DNA from: an uncultured Verrucomicrobiota bacterium
Lineage (GTDB): Bacteria > Verrucomicrobiota > Kiritimatiellia > CAIVKH01
Assembly (NCBI GenBank): GCA_937873455.1
Contig: CALMYG010000004.1
Location: 38,418-102,417, forward strand
DNA length: 64,000 nt
Direction of reading: 5' to 3'
This document shows positions 53,883-62,647 of this stretch, one piece after another. Made by a program: the position numbers and the translations under genes. Position 1 is the first letter of the stretch, and every line of letters starts with the position of its first letter. The notes under the pieces were generated by a model. That model was not told the origin of the DNA, made no database searches, and saw only the letters and a program-made list of their open reading frames with translations.

Positions 53883-54914
53883 TTATTTCCAGAAAAAAGG
53901 CGGATAACCGTCGAGATCACCACGCAGATGGCGGGCCAGCAACAATGCTTGCGCATAAAATAAAAGTCCCACCGGCATGGTTTCATCCAGATATGGATGC
54001 TTGATCTCCTCCTGCTTGCGCTTTTGATACGCCACCAACAAGGTCTTGCGCGTCTCGTCGTCCATCTCCACCGCGCCCGACTCCGACCGCATGAACCCCT
54101 TACCCTGCACCTGCCGGAGATTGATCAGCGAGAGCACCAGCCGGTCGGCAAAGTAGGGCCGGAATTCCTCCATGAGATCGAGGGCAAGGCTGGGGCGGCC
54201 GGATCGATCCTTGTGCAGAAACCCCACCTGCGGATCAAGGCCCACGGCCTCCAACGCCCCCACGCAATCATGCGCCAGCAGGGTGTAGGTAAAGGAAAGC
54301 AATGCATTGAGGTTGTCGAGCGGCGGACGACGATTGCGTTCGCGCATGAAAAATGACTCCTTCTGCGTCGTGATCAAGTGATCGAACACGCCAAAATACT
54401 CGCGCCCGGCATCGCCTTCTTTCCCACGCAAGGATTCCAGTTGCTCGCAACCGGCCGCTTCATCAAGCATTCGTTCCATCCGGGTAATCGCCGACAAAAA
54501 GACCGTGTCGTCTTTTTTATCACCGTGATCGCGCTGCCCCCGCTGCAAGACGGTCCGGGCATTGGCGATCTTGGCCGCCACCACCGAACGGGCAATCGCC
54601 AGCGCCGCCGCCGGTTCATCAGCCCGGCGGTACTGCTCACGTCTTAGCAAGACGTTACCGGAAACGCCGCCCTGCACGCGGGTCAGAAAGCGCCCATTTT
54701 CCGTTAACATGCTTACCGCCACCCCATTCTCCGCGCAATGGCCGAGCAGAAAGGGACTGCACAGCACATTGCCAAAACACACAATCCCGCCCAGCGTGTG
54801 TACCGGTACCCGGAGACGCACTTCCCGCTCAACGGACACGATCACCGACTCGCCCTCCTTGTTCAGGTAGGCGCCTTGGGTGGTGACAAACAAGGTGTTA
54901 AGAAATTTCTTCAT
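53883..54914 (-). CDS. cas1: CRISPR-associated integrase Cas1
   Basis: 343 residues from the ATG at 54914; this ATG overlaps the cas4 stop (ATGA). Start MKKFLNTLFVTTQGAYLNKE is typical of I-C Cas1. NLNALLSFTYTLLAHDCVGA and the active-site region GLDPQVGFLHKDRSGRPSLA then LDLMEEFRPYFADRLV hold the conserved His and acidic residues. It catalyses spacer integration with Cas2, with Cas4 trimming prespacers. Confidence 0.97.
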   Translation of the reverse strand: MKKFLNTLFVTTQGAYLNKEGESVIVSVEREVRLRVPVHTLGGIVCFGNVLCSPFLLGHCAENGVAVSMLTENGRFLTRVQGGVSGNVLLRREQYRRADEPAAALAIARSVVAAKIANARTVLQRGQRDHGDKKDDTVFLSAITRMERMLDEAAGCEQLESLRGKEGDAGREYFGVFDHLITTQKESFFMRERNRRPPLDNLNALLSFTYTLLAHDCVGALEAVGLDPQVGFLHKDRSGRPSLALDLMEEFRPYFADRLVLSLINLRQVQGKGFMRSESGAVEMDDETRKTLLVAYQKRKQEEIKHPYLDETMPVGLLFYAQALLLARHLRGDLDGYPPFFWK

Positions 54915-55522
54915 CCTTTCACCGCCAGTGCCAGATAGCGCGACACCGTGCTTGTCGCCTCCGGCAAACAAACCGCTTTCAGCGAACATGCCGTACACTT
55001 TTTCTTTTCGTACACCGGCGCGGGCGTTTTCCCTCCGGCGATCAACCGGTGCAACCGGGCCGCCGCGTTTTCCGTCAAGCCGCGCAAGGCGTCATCAAAC
55101 GCAACATCGGTGCGTCTCCGGGTCTGGCCATAAAACAACGCGCCACATGGAACCGGTGTTTCCAGCATTTCCTCCAAACACATTGCCTGAGCGCAAAGCT
55201 GGACCTCATCCGCACGATGCGCCTTTGGTTTGCCTCGTTTGTATTCCACCGGGAAGGGCGGACCATCCTTTGGAAATTCCACCACGTCCGCCTGTCCGAT
55301 CAGGCCCAGTCGCAAGGAGCGTATCCGCAGCCCCCGCGCGATCCGCACGCCGCCCCGCGACTCCGAACCGCCATCATGCGCCCGCTCATGCATGACCCGA
55401 CCCTCGGCGGTCAGCCGGTTTTCCTCCCAGGCCTGCTCAATGTGGATCAGCGCACACTGACGTTCGCAGAACATCAGGTGCTGAAGGGCGGACAACGGCA
55501 ACAAATCAGCTTCGTCGTACAC
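54911..55522 (-). CDS. cas4: CRISPR-associated exonuclease Cas4
   Basis: 203 residues from a GTG at 55522, selected because VYDEADLLPLSALQHLMFCE is the usual beginning of I-C Cas4 and a GGAAG precedes it. Reading on to 55642 would run deep into the ORF6N gene. [4Fe-4S] cysteines: FCERQC near the start and KKCTACSLKAVC near the end. RecB-like nuclease residues: GQADVVEFPKD and FPVEYKRGKP (E-x-K). It trims prespacers and checks the PAM. The start lies inside the end of the ORF6N gene (17-bp overlap). Confidence 0.93.
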   Translation of the reverse strand: MYDEADLLPLSALQHLMFCERQCALIHIEQAWEENRLTAEGRVMHERAHDGGSESRGGVRIARGLRIRSLRLGLIGQADVVEFPKDGPPFPVEYKRGKPKAHRADEVQLCAQAMCLEEMLETPVPCGALFYGQTRRRTDVAFDDALRGLTENAAARLHRLIAGGKTPAPVYEKKKCTACSLKAVCLPEATSTVSRYLALAVKG

Positions 55523-56066
55523 GGCGGCTTCCGTATCCGATACGGCCCTCCTTGGCGTGAAAACCGATTTGTTTTTTAGGTGGATCGGGCGGTGCCATAA
55601 GCTGACGCATCGCCTCGAATAAGGCTTGTATGTGTTCGTCATGACCGGTCACCCGTTGTTCCAGTTCATTCAACTTCGCGCTCAGCTCCCGGGTGGCGGA
55701 CAACGCCTCCCGCAGACGCACAAACGCCCGCATGATGGCGATGTTGATTTCGACGGCCCGCTCGCTGCGCAAGACGCTGGAAAGCATGGCCACGCCCTGC
55801 TCGGTGAAGGCGTAGGGATTTTCCCGACGCGCCCCGCCCCAACTTGAAGTCACAATTTGTGACTTCAAGATTGCAAACTCTTTTCCATCAAGGAGAAACA
55901 TGAAGTCAGGCGGGAACCGATTCAGATTCCGCTTCACCGCCTGCATCAGCACGCGCGGCTCCACGCCATACAACCGCGCCAAGTCCCCGCTCAACATCAC
56001 TCGCTGGCCGCGGATGAGGTGGATGAGGGGTTGGAGGTCGTCTGGAAGCTTGTCGGAACCACTCAT
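55506..56066 (-). CDS. ORF6N-domain protein embedded in the cas operon
   Basis: 186 residues. Residues about 12-105 are an ORF6N domain: LIHLIRGQRVMLSGDLARLYG then VEPRVLMQAVKRNLNRFPPD and AFTEQGVAMLSSVLRSERAVE. A coiled-coil-like segment follows (LREALSATRELSAKLNELEQR). ORF6N is a putative DNA-binding domain found in phage antirepressor-like proteins and as stand-alone bacterial genes. The start overlaps the cas7 stop by 4 bp (56063-56066) and the stop overlaps cas4, so it is translated as part of the cas operon. The usual I-C order runs cas7-cas4 with nothing between. Confidence 0.93.
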   Translation of the reverse strand: MSGSDKLPDDLQPLIHLIRGQRVMLSGDLARLYGVEPRVLMQAVKRNLNRFPPDFMFLLDGKEFAILKSQIVTSSWGGARRENPYAFTEQGVAMLSSVLRSERAVEINIAIMRAFVRLREALSATRELSAKLNELEQRVTGHDEHIQALFEAMRQLMAPPDPPKKQIGFHAKEGRIGYGSRRVRRS

Positions 56067-56941
56067 GGTATCGTGATGATCGAGACGCCATCGGGCAGTC
56101 CGCTCTCATCCACACTCACGTCGTAATCCGAAAACGAGCGCGCAGGTTTAGTTAGGTCCTTGCGCACAACTTTAACCCGCTCAAACAAGGCATGAGACGA
56201 TGCACTTCCCAGTTTATCGCTGTGCTTGAATACAATGGGCATACACGGCACCGACATGCTACCGGCCGGCCTTGCGGCGGACTGGTCAAACTGGAATGCA
56301 TTCAGCAACGCATCCCATAACAATTTCAAATCGTCCTCCCCAAAACCCGTTTTGTCAGCCAGAAACGGATTCACAAATCCATGCGCACGGTATAAGCCAT
56401 AAGGCACGGTAAATTTGCGGCCCATTTCCCCTTCCTCTTTGTCCACATCGGTCAATCTTGTTATTGCGTGCTCAGACGAGATCACAGGTTCAACAGATCT
56501 AGCGAAGGAAAGCTGAATTGGCCCCCGCAACTGACCTGCATTCGGGCCTGTTGACATTACTGCACCAAAAGTCCGAATGTCGTAATACCTTTCACAAAGC
56601 CACTTTTGCAGGAGTGCCACATCCTGCTTGGGCCGGCTTTTTGCTTTGTCGGTATCCCACTTACCTTCTTTCTTTGCGAAATCAGGCAGGTTATTCGAAC
56701 GGCAAGCGGCGGCAATGAGTGGATTGAGAGGCGTCTTTTCTTGAATAAATATACCGAAGTTATCCGATTCATTTTCCTTCGCTATCATCACGTAATTTCT
56801 GATTTTCCGCTTGAGGCACACATCAGTAACCAAGCCATGCCCTGTTTCTGGGTCCACCCTTGGCAGATTGCCGGCATCGGGGTCGCCGTTGGGGTTGGCG
56901 TCCTTCACATCGAATAAATACACGAAGTCGTAACGGTTCAT
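56063..56941 (-). CDS. cas7: CRISPR-associated Cas7c (Csd2), Cascade backbone
   Basis: 292 residues from the ATG at 56941, preceded by AGGAGG and overlapping the cas8c stop (ATGA). YDFVYLFDVKDANPNGDPDAG (about 3-23) is the Cas7c N-terminal hallmark, then DVCLKRKIRNYVM, YYDIRTFGAVMSTG and GPIQLSFARSVEPV. Several copies line the crRNA in the type I-C interference complex. Confidence 0.97.
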   Translation of the reverse strand: MNRYDFVYLFDVKDANPNGDPDAGNLPRVDPETGHGLVTDVCLKRKIRNYVMIAKENESDNFGIFIQEKTPLNPLIAAACRSNNLPDFAKKEGKWDTDKAKSRPKQDVALLQKWLCERYYDIRTFGAVMSTGPNAGQLRGPIQLSFARSVEPVISSEHAITRLTDVDKEEGEMGRKFTVPYGLYRAHGFVNPFLADKTGFGEDDLKLLWDALLNAFQFDQSAARPAGSMSVPCMPIVFKHSDKLGSASSHALFERVKVVRKDLTKPARSFSDYDVSVDESGLPDGVSIITIP

Positions 56942-58755
56942 TGCGCTTCCTCCTGCTGGTTGTTTTTGTCTTCTTTTGCGGTCCAAAGGTCCTTCATCTG
57001 GTGATAGTAGCCGAGGGCAAACAGCCCCTGCTCGGCCAAGTTGAGATGGGCGGGAAAGTTTTGTAGCCGCGCCATAATCTCACGCACCAGGATTTCCCTT
57101 CCAATGCGGCCTTTTTCCATCTTCGGCAGATGATGTTGGTACATTCGTAACAAGCGCGGGAATACCGCTTGCGGTGTGGCGGATGCCGCGCCGTAAAACC
57201 GGTCGCGAATGGATGCGTTTACTTCTCCCAATGCGTCATATTGGGTTTTATGGAGGGCAGCGAATAAACAGCCCGTCCAATAAGCGGGTTCTGTTCTGCT
57301 TGGGTTCAGACTCATGTCGATCTCCTTTCCGAGGTTCCTGGTTAGATATCCTTTGATGATGCAACAACGTACATAATTAGGCTGTCGGTCAGCATGAATC
57401 CGCCGCATGATGGCTTCGAAAAGGCCGTCGGGATAGCGCTGTCCTGTCATAACGGAACGCAATAGTGGGCCTTCGAGCGTTGGCGGAATCTGATCGCGGT
57501 CGGCTTTGCCGTTGCGGCGGGGACAGGTCTCATCCAGCATTCGCCACAATTCGGGAAACTCGGGAGCAGGCCAACGGTTTTCCTTGCCGTAGCCAGTCCA
57601 GCGGACAAGTTCCATATCCCGGTAATGTTTGCGGAGGTTGTCGAGGAGGTTAGCCAGCGAATCCCGATGAAAAAATCGGACACCGATCCGCCCTTTGGCC
57701 TGCCCGGTCAAGCCCAGGATAAAAAACCGGGTGTGATCGGGATCATCGGCCAAGTCGCCGTAGGCTTCCCGGCCCTTGCGAAGCGCATTTAGAAATATTC
57801 CCAGCGTGTCGAGCAGGACGCTATCCTGCGCATCGGTCTTTTCGTCGAAACCGCCCTGCTGAAAGAACGCGGCAAGAAAGTCTTCCGCCTTGCTGGGTGT
57901 CTCGGTCCAGAACACAGTGGTCGCGTCGCCCAGTTGGAAGCGGTGCCGACGGCTCATGGGGCCCGACAACAAGGCATTTAACGCATTCGCATATTTAAAA
58001 ACCGCTTCTTCGGAAACGGGTGCATTGAAGCCCTGTGCTCCATCCCGCCCGTAGGAGGAATATGCATCGCTATCTTTATCAAAGGAAACAATGGGCGCCC
58101 CCGATGATTGGGCAGCCTTGACACCCTTGATTTTTGGCTCATGCAGGCGAGAAATTGGTTGGTTTTCCGCTCCGGTGACTAGGCATTGCCCCGCAACAGG
58201 TTTGTCCGTCGGCCGGTTTTCATCCCACCATCCGCGTATGGTCAGTTTATCATGCAAATACTCCGTTTCCCCGAGAATTTGAAATACGCCCTGACCATCC
58301 GAGAAAACCGCCCATTCCGGATGTTTTAGGACATCATCGGGATTCCATCCACGCAGGAACACGCAAAGCGCTTGGTAGGCGGGATCAGATATTTTGCCCT
58401 CCAAAGAGAGATGATACTTTTTGAAAGCTTCATGCTCCATGATGGCGGGCACCATAGGGCCATTCTTTTCTTTGATAGTTGCACCTAGCAAAAACGCTAA
58501 ATCATTGCGTAAGAAGCAAACTTTTTCGTGAACCGAGCTCGCGGTCACCTTTCCGGTGGGTTTATCCCCGCCGGGAACCACCTTGATTCGATCCAATATG
58601 TTATCGGGCATGGCCGCCAGTCCGTGCAAATCTCCCTGCGGAGTCAACACTACAGTAAAGGCGATCTTTTGCTGACTGTATCCGATGGGTGGGATCCGAT
58701 ACTCCGGATCCTTTTCAAGCCTCTGATAAAGCGAGTAAAGAGCTTGCAGGATCAT
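56938..58755 (-). CDS. cas8c: CRISPR-associated Cas8c (Csd1), Cascade large subunit
   Basis: 605 residues. MILQALYSLYQRLEKDPEYR at the start, VLTPQGDLHGLAAMP, CLVTGAENQPISRLHEPKIK then GVKAAQSSGAPIVSFDKDSD (about 190-230) and FKYANALNALL are characteristic of Csd1. Cas8c recognises the PAM and in I-C also encodes the small-subunit activity from an internal start. An internal ATG near the last third could serve that role, but I cannot assign it. ATGA overlaps at both ends (cas5c, cas7). Confidence 0.97.
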   Translation of the reverse strand: MILQALYSLYQRLEKDPEYRIPPIGYSQQKIAFTVVLTPQGDLHGLAAMPDNILDRIKVVPGGDKPTGKVTASSVHEKVCFLRNDLAFLLGATIKEKNGPMVPAIMEHEAFKKYHLSLEGKISDPAYQALCVFLRGWNPDDVLKHPEWAVFSDGQGVFQILGETEYLHDKLTIRGWWDENRPTDKPVAGQCLVTGAENQPISRLHEPKIKGVKAAQSSGAPIVSFDKDSDAYSSYGRDGAQGFNAPVSEEAVFKYANALNALLSGPMSRRHRFQLGDATTVFWTETPSKAEDFLAAFFQQGGFDEKTDAQDSVLLDTLGIFLNALRKGREAYGDLADDPDHTRFFILGLTGQAKGRIGVRFFHRDSLANLLDNLRKHYRDMELVRWTGYGKENRWPAPEFPELWRMLDETCPRRNGKADRDQIPPTLEGPLLRSVMTGQRYPDGLFEAIMRRIHADRQPNYVRCCIIKGYLTRNLGKEIDMSLNPSRTEPAYWTGCLFAALHKTQYDALGEVNASIRDRFYGAASATPQAVFPRLLRMYQHHLPKMEKGRIGREILVREIMARLQNFPAHLNLAEQGLFALGYYHQMKDLWTAKEDKNNQQEEAQ

Positions 58756-59468
58756 GACACCACCTCCGGGGTGTCGATTTTAGGTATTGAAATGATGCCC
58801 TTCCGCATGACCGCATTAAAAAAGCGGGGTTCGGCCCGAAGGCGTCTTCCTTTGTGTGCCTCGATGATGTTTCCCTTGGGGTCAGGTATGTAGCAAATGT
58901 CATGAAGCATGTATCCGAGCTTTTCTTCGTCTTTAAATTCATCAGGACAAGCCGGGAAAAAGTCCACGAGCTGAAAATGAGCGGGGAACTCCCGTGTGCC
59001 GAGATACGGATGGTGATGATACTGTCCCTTGGCCGCCCGACGGTTGAACTGGTCGAGGTGCTTGGCTTCTGGCTTGGTCTCCGGACCGTTGTGCGACAGA
59101 ACATCGACGTGTGCGGCGATGCCGTATTTCACATCGCGCAGGATCATGGCGGCGCGCTGGGCGCGATTGCTCGAGTCAGATATATCCAGCCCGAGATCGC
59201 CGATGCCAGCGTTCATCGCGGTAGAAACCGCCTTCATGGGAATCTTGCTTTTCACCTCGTTGCGGCGAATGGAAGTGAACCGTATGGGGTTGAGCACATG
59301 AATTTCATCCACCACCCAGCGCATCTCCGGTTTCCAATAAATAGCCTCCAGGACACCCCGCGCGGCGGAAGGTGTCATAACGTCATAACTGACACGCTCC
59401 ACCTTCATTTCAGGGCGATTGAATGACGCATAGTCGCCCCAAACCAACAATTTTACACCGTATGCCAT
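58752..59468 (-). CDS. cas5: CRISPR-associated Cas5c (Cas5d), pre-crRNA endoribonuclease
   Basis: 238 residues. YGVKLLVWGDYASFNRPEMK then VERVSYDVMTPSAARGVLEA and IYWKPEMRWVVDEIHVLNPI are Cas5c hallmarks; HYHHPYLGTREFPAHFQLVD is the conserved C-terminal stretch. In I-C, Cas5c replaces Cas6 and cleaves at the repeat hairpin, leaving an 11-nt 5' handle. It follows cas3 after 9 bp and overlaps cas8c by 4 bp. Confidence 0.97.
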   Translation of the reverse strand: MAYGVKLLVWGDYASFNRPEMKVERVSYDVMTPSAARGVLEAIYWKPEMRWVVDEIHVLNPIRFTSIRRNEVKSKIPMKAVSTAMNAGIGDLGLDISDSSNRAQRAAMILRDVKYGIAAHVDVLSHNGPETKPEAKHLDQFNRRAAKGQYHHHPYLGTREFPAHFQLVDFFPACPDEFKDEEKLGYMLHDICYIPDPKGNIIEAHKGRRLRAEPRFFNAVMRKGIISIPKIDTPEVVS

Positions 59469-59477
59469 ATCGCCTCC

Positions 59478-61658
59478 TTATCCAAAATAACTGCCAGGTC
59501 CCTCGGCCTCCAGGTTCAAGCCCGTTTCCTCGCTGTAATGAGTTTCGGGGCTGACCAGTATCCCCAAGTTGTCGTACACAAGTTTGATATCGCGGACCAC
59601 GTACCGGTCCCAGACATTTTTTCGGACCTGGACGATGTAGCGTTGCGCCACCCGCAAGTCGTCGCGACCTGGTTCAGGCATGGCCCATAGCCGTTCACAT
59701 AAAATCCGGCCCTCGTCGCCCCACGGAACGATTACCCCGCAGGTCGCCGCATCATCGATCAAGTGGAAGTCATGGGCCGTCTTCTCAAAGCCAAAAACAA
59801 AAGGCATTTTCCGATCGCCAAACCGAAAATTGTCCAGAATGTGCCGGGCGTCCCATTGCGAAACCCGATTCCAGTAGTACAAACGGAAGAAATGCTCGTT
59901 AGCCGAAAGATCCAACGGATCAGAATAGAGAGCCATCACCTGTTCAGCACACTGAGCGGTGTCCCGGAAATACTGCTCCGAACGGGTATGCTCTGACTGG
60001 AATAAAAACACTTCGCCATACTCCAATCGCCCGTTACGGTTGCACCGGCCTGCGGCTTGCGCGATGGAGTCTAATCCGGCCATCGACCGATAAACCACGG
60101 GAAAGTCGATATCCACGCCCGCCTCAACGACCTGCGTACTAACCAGTTTGCAGGGCTGGTTGTCATCCAAACGCGCTCGTAACTCCTGCAATTTCGCGGC
60201 TCGATGCGCAGGACACATCCTCGCGCTAAGGTGAAAATGGGTATTCGAACGGCCCAGCCGCTCGAACAGTTTCTGCGCGTGTCCGGTCGTGTTCACAATG
60301 CAAAGCACACGTTCATGTCCAGCCAGACATGCTACTAATTCCTCGTCGGACTTGCGTCCGAGGTTTTGCACACGCACACGCTTCAGACTCTGATAAAGGC
60401 CAGGCGGGTCGTCCATGATTTCACGAACACTTTCCAGCCCGATGTCAAAATCGTTTCTTTTCAGAATCGCGGGTTGCGTTGCGGTACAGAGCAAAACAGA
60501 GCAGCCGTAACGTGCAACCAATTCCTTCAACGCGGCCAGGCAGGGTTTAAGATAATGCACCGGTAGCGTTTGCGCTTCGTCGAGTATAATGATGCTTCTC
60601 GCAAGATTGTGCAGTTTCCGGCAGGCAGATGGTCGGTTGGAAAAGAGAGAATCGTAGAACTGAACCGACGTGGTGACAATTAACGAGGCGTCCCAGTTTT
60701 CAGCGGCCAGCCGACTTGCGGCTGTTTCCTCTTGGGGGTCCGTGTTGCAGTGATGTTCCAGCACGGCATCCTTGCCAAGGCGGTCACGGAACACTTGCGC
60801 ATTCTGCTCGATTATGCTTGTGAATGGCGCCACATATACAATCCGGTCCAATTCATGTAGCCGAGTGTGTTTTAACGCAAAAGCCAGAGCGGAGAGTGTC
60901 TTTCCCCCTCCGGTGGGCACCGTGAGGGAAAAAAAGCCGGGCGGAAGTTCGGCCTTTTCTTCGCAATGCCTTCTTATGACGGCACGGATTCGGTTAATTG
61001 GTAGTTGAGGATCGAAGTTTTCCAGGGTTTGGAAAAAACGGTCATGCAAAGTTCCAATGGTTGGAAAGGGGACGCGTTGCCTTTTCCGTGCCGGATCCAT
61101 GAAGTCCTCGGTATCGAGAAAATCGGCATCCACCAGACAGGAGAAAACCATACGCGTGAAGAAGGCCGTGGCAAAGGGCTCGCTCGGCAACGGCAGAGAT
61201 TCGGGCACTTCGAGCGGCGGTAATTGACGCAAGCCATGCTCCCACGAGTCAACGTTCTTCTTAAGTCGTTTCTGCAAGCACGCCCCTTCCGCTATTGCAT
61301 CGGATAAGCCGCCATGATGACCGGCGATTATATAGGCGAGTAGATTCCCCAATACCGGCGCTGAGCGAACGGCATATTGTGCCCCGGCCGTTGAATGATC
61401 CACATGGGCGGCATCGTCTTGTTGCAGTAATTTATTTTGGAATGCCTGAGCGTATTTACCAAGGTCGTGCCACCATCCGGATACCAGAGCCCAATCGGAT
61501 GCACCAAACGGCTTGGCAAACGCCGCCGCCAGTTCCGCGACCTGCCGGAGGTGGTCTTCCAGTTTCTGCCAACATTCCACCGGTTGATCTTTCAAGCTAT
61601 GCGCATACAAATCCTGAATACTTCCTGCCGCCATACTCCGCTCAACCCGGCTCTTCAT
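59478..61658 (-). CDS. cas3: CRISPR-associated helicase-nuclease Cas3
   Basis: 726 residues from the ATG at 61658, which shares one base with the upstream stop (TGATG). HD domain: WWHDLGKYAQAF (about 62-73), VDHSTAGAQYAV and AGHHGGL (about 112-118). Helicase: Walker A LTVPTGGGKTLSALAFALKH, VYVAPFTSIIEQN, IILDEAQTLP, then CIVNTTGHAQ, TQVVEAGVDIDFPVVYRSMAG and DSIAQAAGRCNRNG. It unwinds and degrades the target's non-target strand after Cascade binding. Residues PFPTIGTLHDRFFQTLENF, between HD and helicase, are encoded by the dispersed 47-bp palindromic element. Confidence 0.97.
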   Translation of the reverse strand: MKSRVERSMAAGSIQDLYAHSLKDQPVECWQKLEDHLRQVAELAAAFAKPFGASDWALVSGWWHDLGKYAQAFQNKLLQQDDAAHVDHSTAGAQYAVRSAPVLGNLLAYIIAGHHGGLSDAIAEGACLQKRLKKNVDSWEHGLRQLPPLEVPESLPLPSEPFATAFFTRMVFSCLVDADFLDTEDFMDPARKRQRVPFPTIGTLHDRFFQTLENFDPQLPINRIRAVIRRHCEEKAELPPGFFSLTVPTGGGKTLSALAFALKHTRLHELDRIVYVAPFTSIIEQNAQVFRDRLGKDAVLEHHCNTDPQEETAASRLAAENWDASLIVTTSVQFYDSLFSNRPSACRKLHNLARSIIILDEAQTLPVHYLKPCLAALKELVARYGCSVLLCTATQPAILKRNDFDIGLESVREIMDDPPGLYQSLKRVRVQNLGRKSDEELVACLAGHERVLCIVNTTGHAQKLFERLGRSNTHFHLSARMCPAHRAAKLQELRARLDDNQPCKLVSTQVVEAGVDIDFPVVYRSMAGLDSIAQAAGRCNRNGRLEYGEVFLFQSEHTRSEQYFRDTAQCAEQVMALYSDPLDLSANEHFFRLYYWNRVSQWDARHILDNFRFGDRKMPFVFGFEKTAHDFHLIDDAATCGVIVPWGDEGRILCERLWAMPEPGRDDLRVAQRYIVQVRKNVWDRYVVRDIKLVYDNLGILVSPETHYSEETGLNLEAEGPGSYFG
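61020..61067. repeat. 47-bp palindromic element in frame inside cas3
   Basis: TTCCAGGGTTTGGAAAAAACG, 11 bases, then TTCCAATGGTTGGAAAG. This mirrors 46021-46067 in length, order and spacing of both small palindromes. The frame is open through it. Confidence 0.65.
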
Positions 61659-62557
61659 CACATCATTTCCTTTCGTGGGTTGACGGTTGTTTCTAAACGG
61701 TTCAATTTTTCCCGGAGCGCCTCGGCGAGGCGTGGCTTTTCGCGGGGATACAGCGAGATCAGACGTTTGCCGGCCTGCTGGTACAGTTTCTGTTTTTCGA
61801 GCATGCCGATCCGGTAGTCCAGGTTGTCCTCCATGCCCCAGTATTCGATGTAGACATCGAGTTCCGGCAGATAGAAGTCGGGGCGGATGGCATAGCCCTT
61901 GATGATGCGAAAGCGGTTGTCGTACCGGAAAGCCAACCCCATGGCGGTCAATTCGTCGGCGATGATCCGCTCTCCGTCCGACTGCACCACGGTGCCGTTT
62001 GCGGCCTCGATGGTCTTGTTTAACTCCACCTGGGTTTCCCAGTTGCGGCGCTTGAGAAAGACGTCATCAAAACACCGGTCACAATAGGTGCGCTGAAAGG
62101 CCTTTTGGGACCGGGCATATTCGTCCGCATCCACCGTCCGCGCACACCGAGCGCACACATGCACCGCACTTTTTTCGGCGATTTTCACCGCCTCGCGGAT
62201 CGTCTTTCCGGCGGCGATGACACTGCGCTTGACGTAGTCCTTCTCGGCGGGGTTTTTGTACAGGTCCCGGAGGTCTTCCAGAGCCCCGGCCGCCGCCGGG
62301 CCAAACGCCCCCAGCGCTTTGGCGGCATACTGCCTCACCTGCGGGTGCGCGTCGGCCAGGCATGGGCGTAGCAAGTCGACCGACACCGCGGAGTCCACCA
62401 CCCCCGCCAGCTTGCCCAGCGCCGATGCCGCCAGCCGCCTGACCAGCGGCGAATCGGACCGGATCAGTTGGGCCAGCTCGGTTAGAGCGGCGGCATCCGC
62501 GCTTTCGCCCAGTTGCTTGGCCCGGGAGGCCAGTTTTCTTTCGTTGATGAGGTCCAT
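61658..62557 (-). CDS. HEAT-repeat protein with four-Cys motif and PD-(D/E)XK-like nuclease domain
   Basis: 299 residues. Residues about 20-125 contain two or three HEAT-like repeats (SDSPLVRRLAASALGKLAG and DAHPQVRQYAAKALGAFGPA). Residues 135-162 hold two C-x-x-C pairs (C135, C138, C159, C162), a probable zinc site. Residues 195-270 resemble a small restriction-endonuclease-like fold: GERIIADELTAMGL (E196), YAIRPDFYLPELDVYIEYWG (D227, E238) and EKQKLYQQAGK (K255/K257). This suggests DNA binding through HEAT repeats and cleavage. The stop overlaps the cas3 start by one base (TGATG), so it should be co-translated with cas3. Not a known Cas protein. Confidence 0.82.
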   Translation of the reverse strand: MDLINERKLASRAKQLGESADAAALTELAQLIRSDSPLVRRLAASALGKLAGVVDSAVSVDLLRPCLADAHPQVRQYAAKALGAFGPAAAGALEDLRDLYKNPAEKDYVKRSVIAAGKTIREAVKIAEKSAVHVCARCARTVDADEYARSQKAFQRTYCDRCFDDVFLKRRNWETQVELNKTIEAANGTVVQSDGERIIADELTAMGLAFRYDNRFRIIKGYAIRPDFYLPELDVYIEYWGMEDNLDYRIGMLEKQKLYQQAGKRLISLYPREKPRLAEALREKLNRLETTVNPRKEMM

Positions 62558-62647
62558 GGCGTGAAACTTGTGACGCGTCGCGGCCGACGCTTTACGGCGT
62601 TTCCTCCGGGTTGGCGGATGGAACCAAGACCAATCGGTTGCGCATTT
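62558..62647. other. Gap between regulator and HEAT-nuclease genes
   Basis: 90 bp with no gene. It has a GTTTCCTCCGGG run and a GACGCGTCGCGGCCGACGC imperfect dyad (62572-62590), which might be a weak attenuator or operator. I see no clear promoter, so the regulator gene and the cas operon may share a transcript. Confidence 0.4.

Noticed and set aside
55523..55642. Extension of cas4 upstream to an ATG at 55642
   Set aside because: It would overlap the ORF6N gene by 137 bp and precede the conserved Cas4 beginning; the GTG at 55522 fits better.
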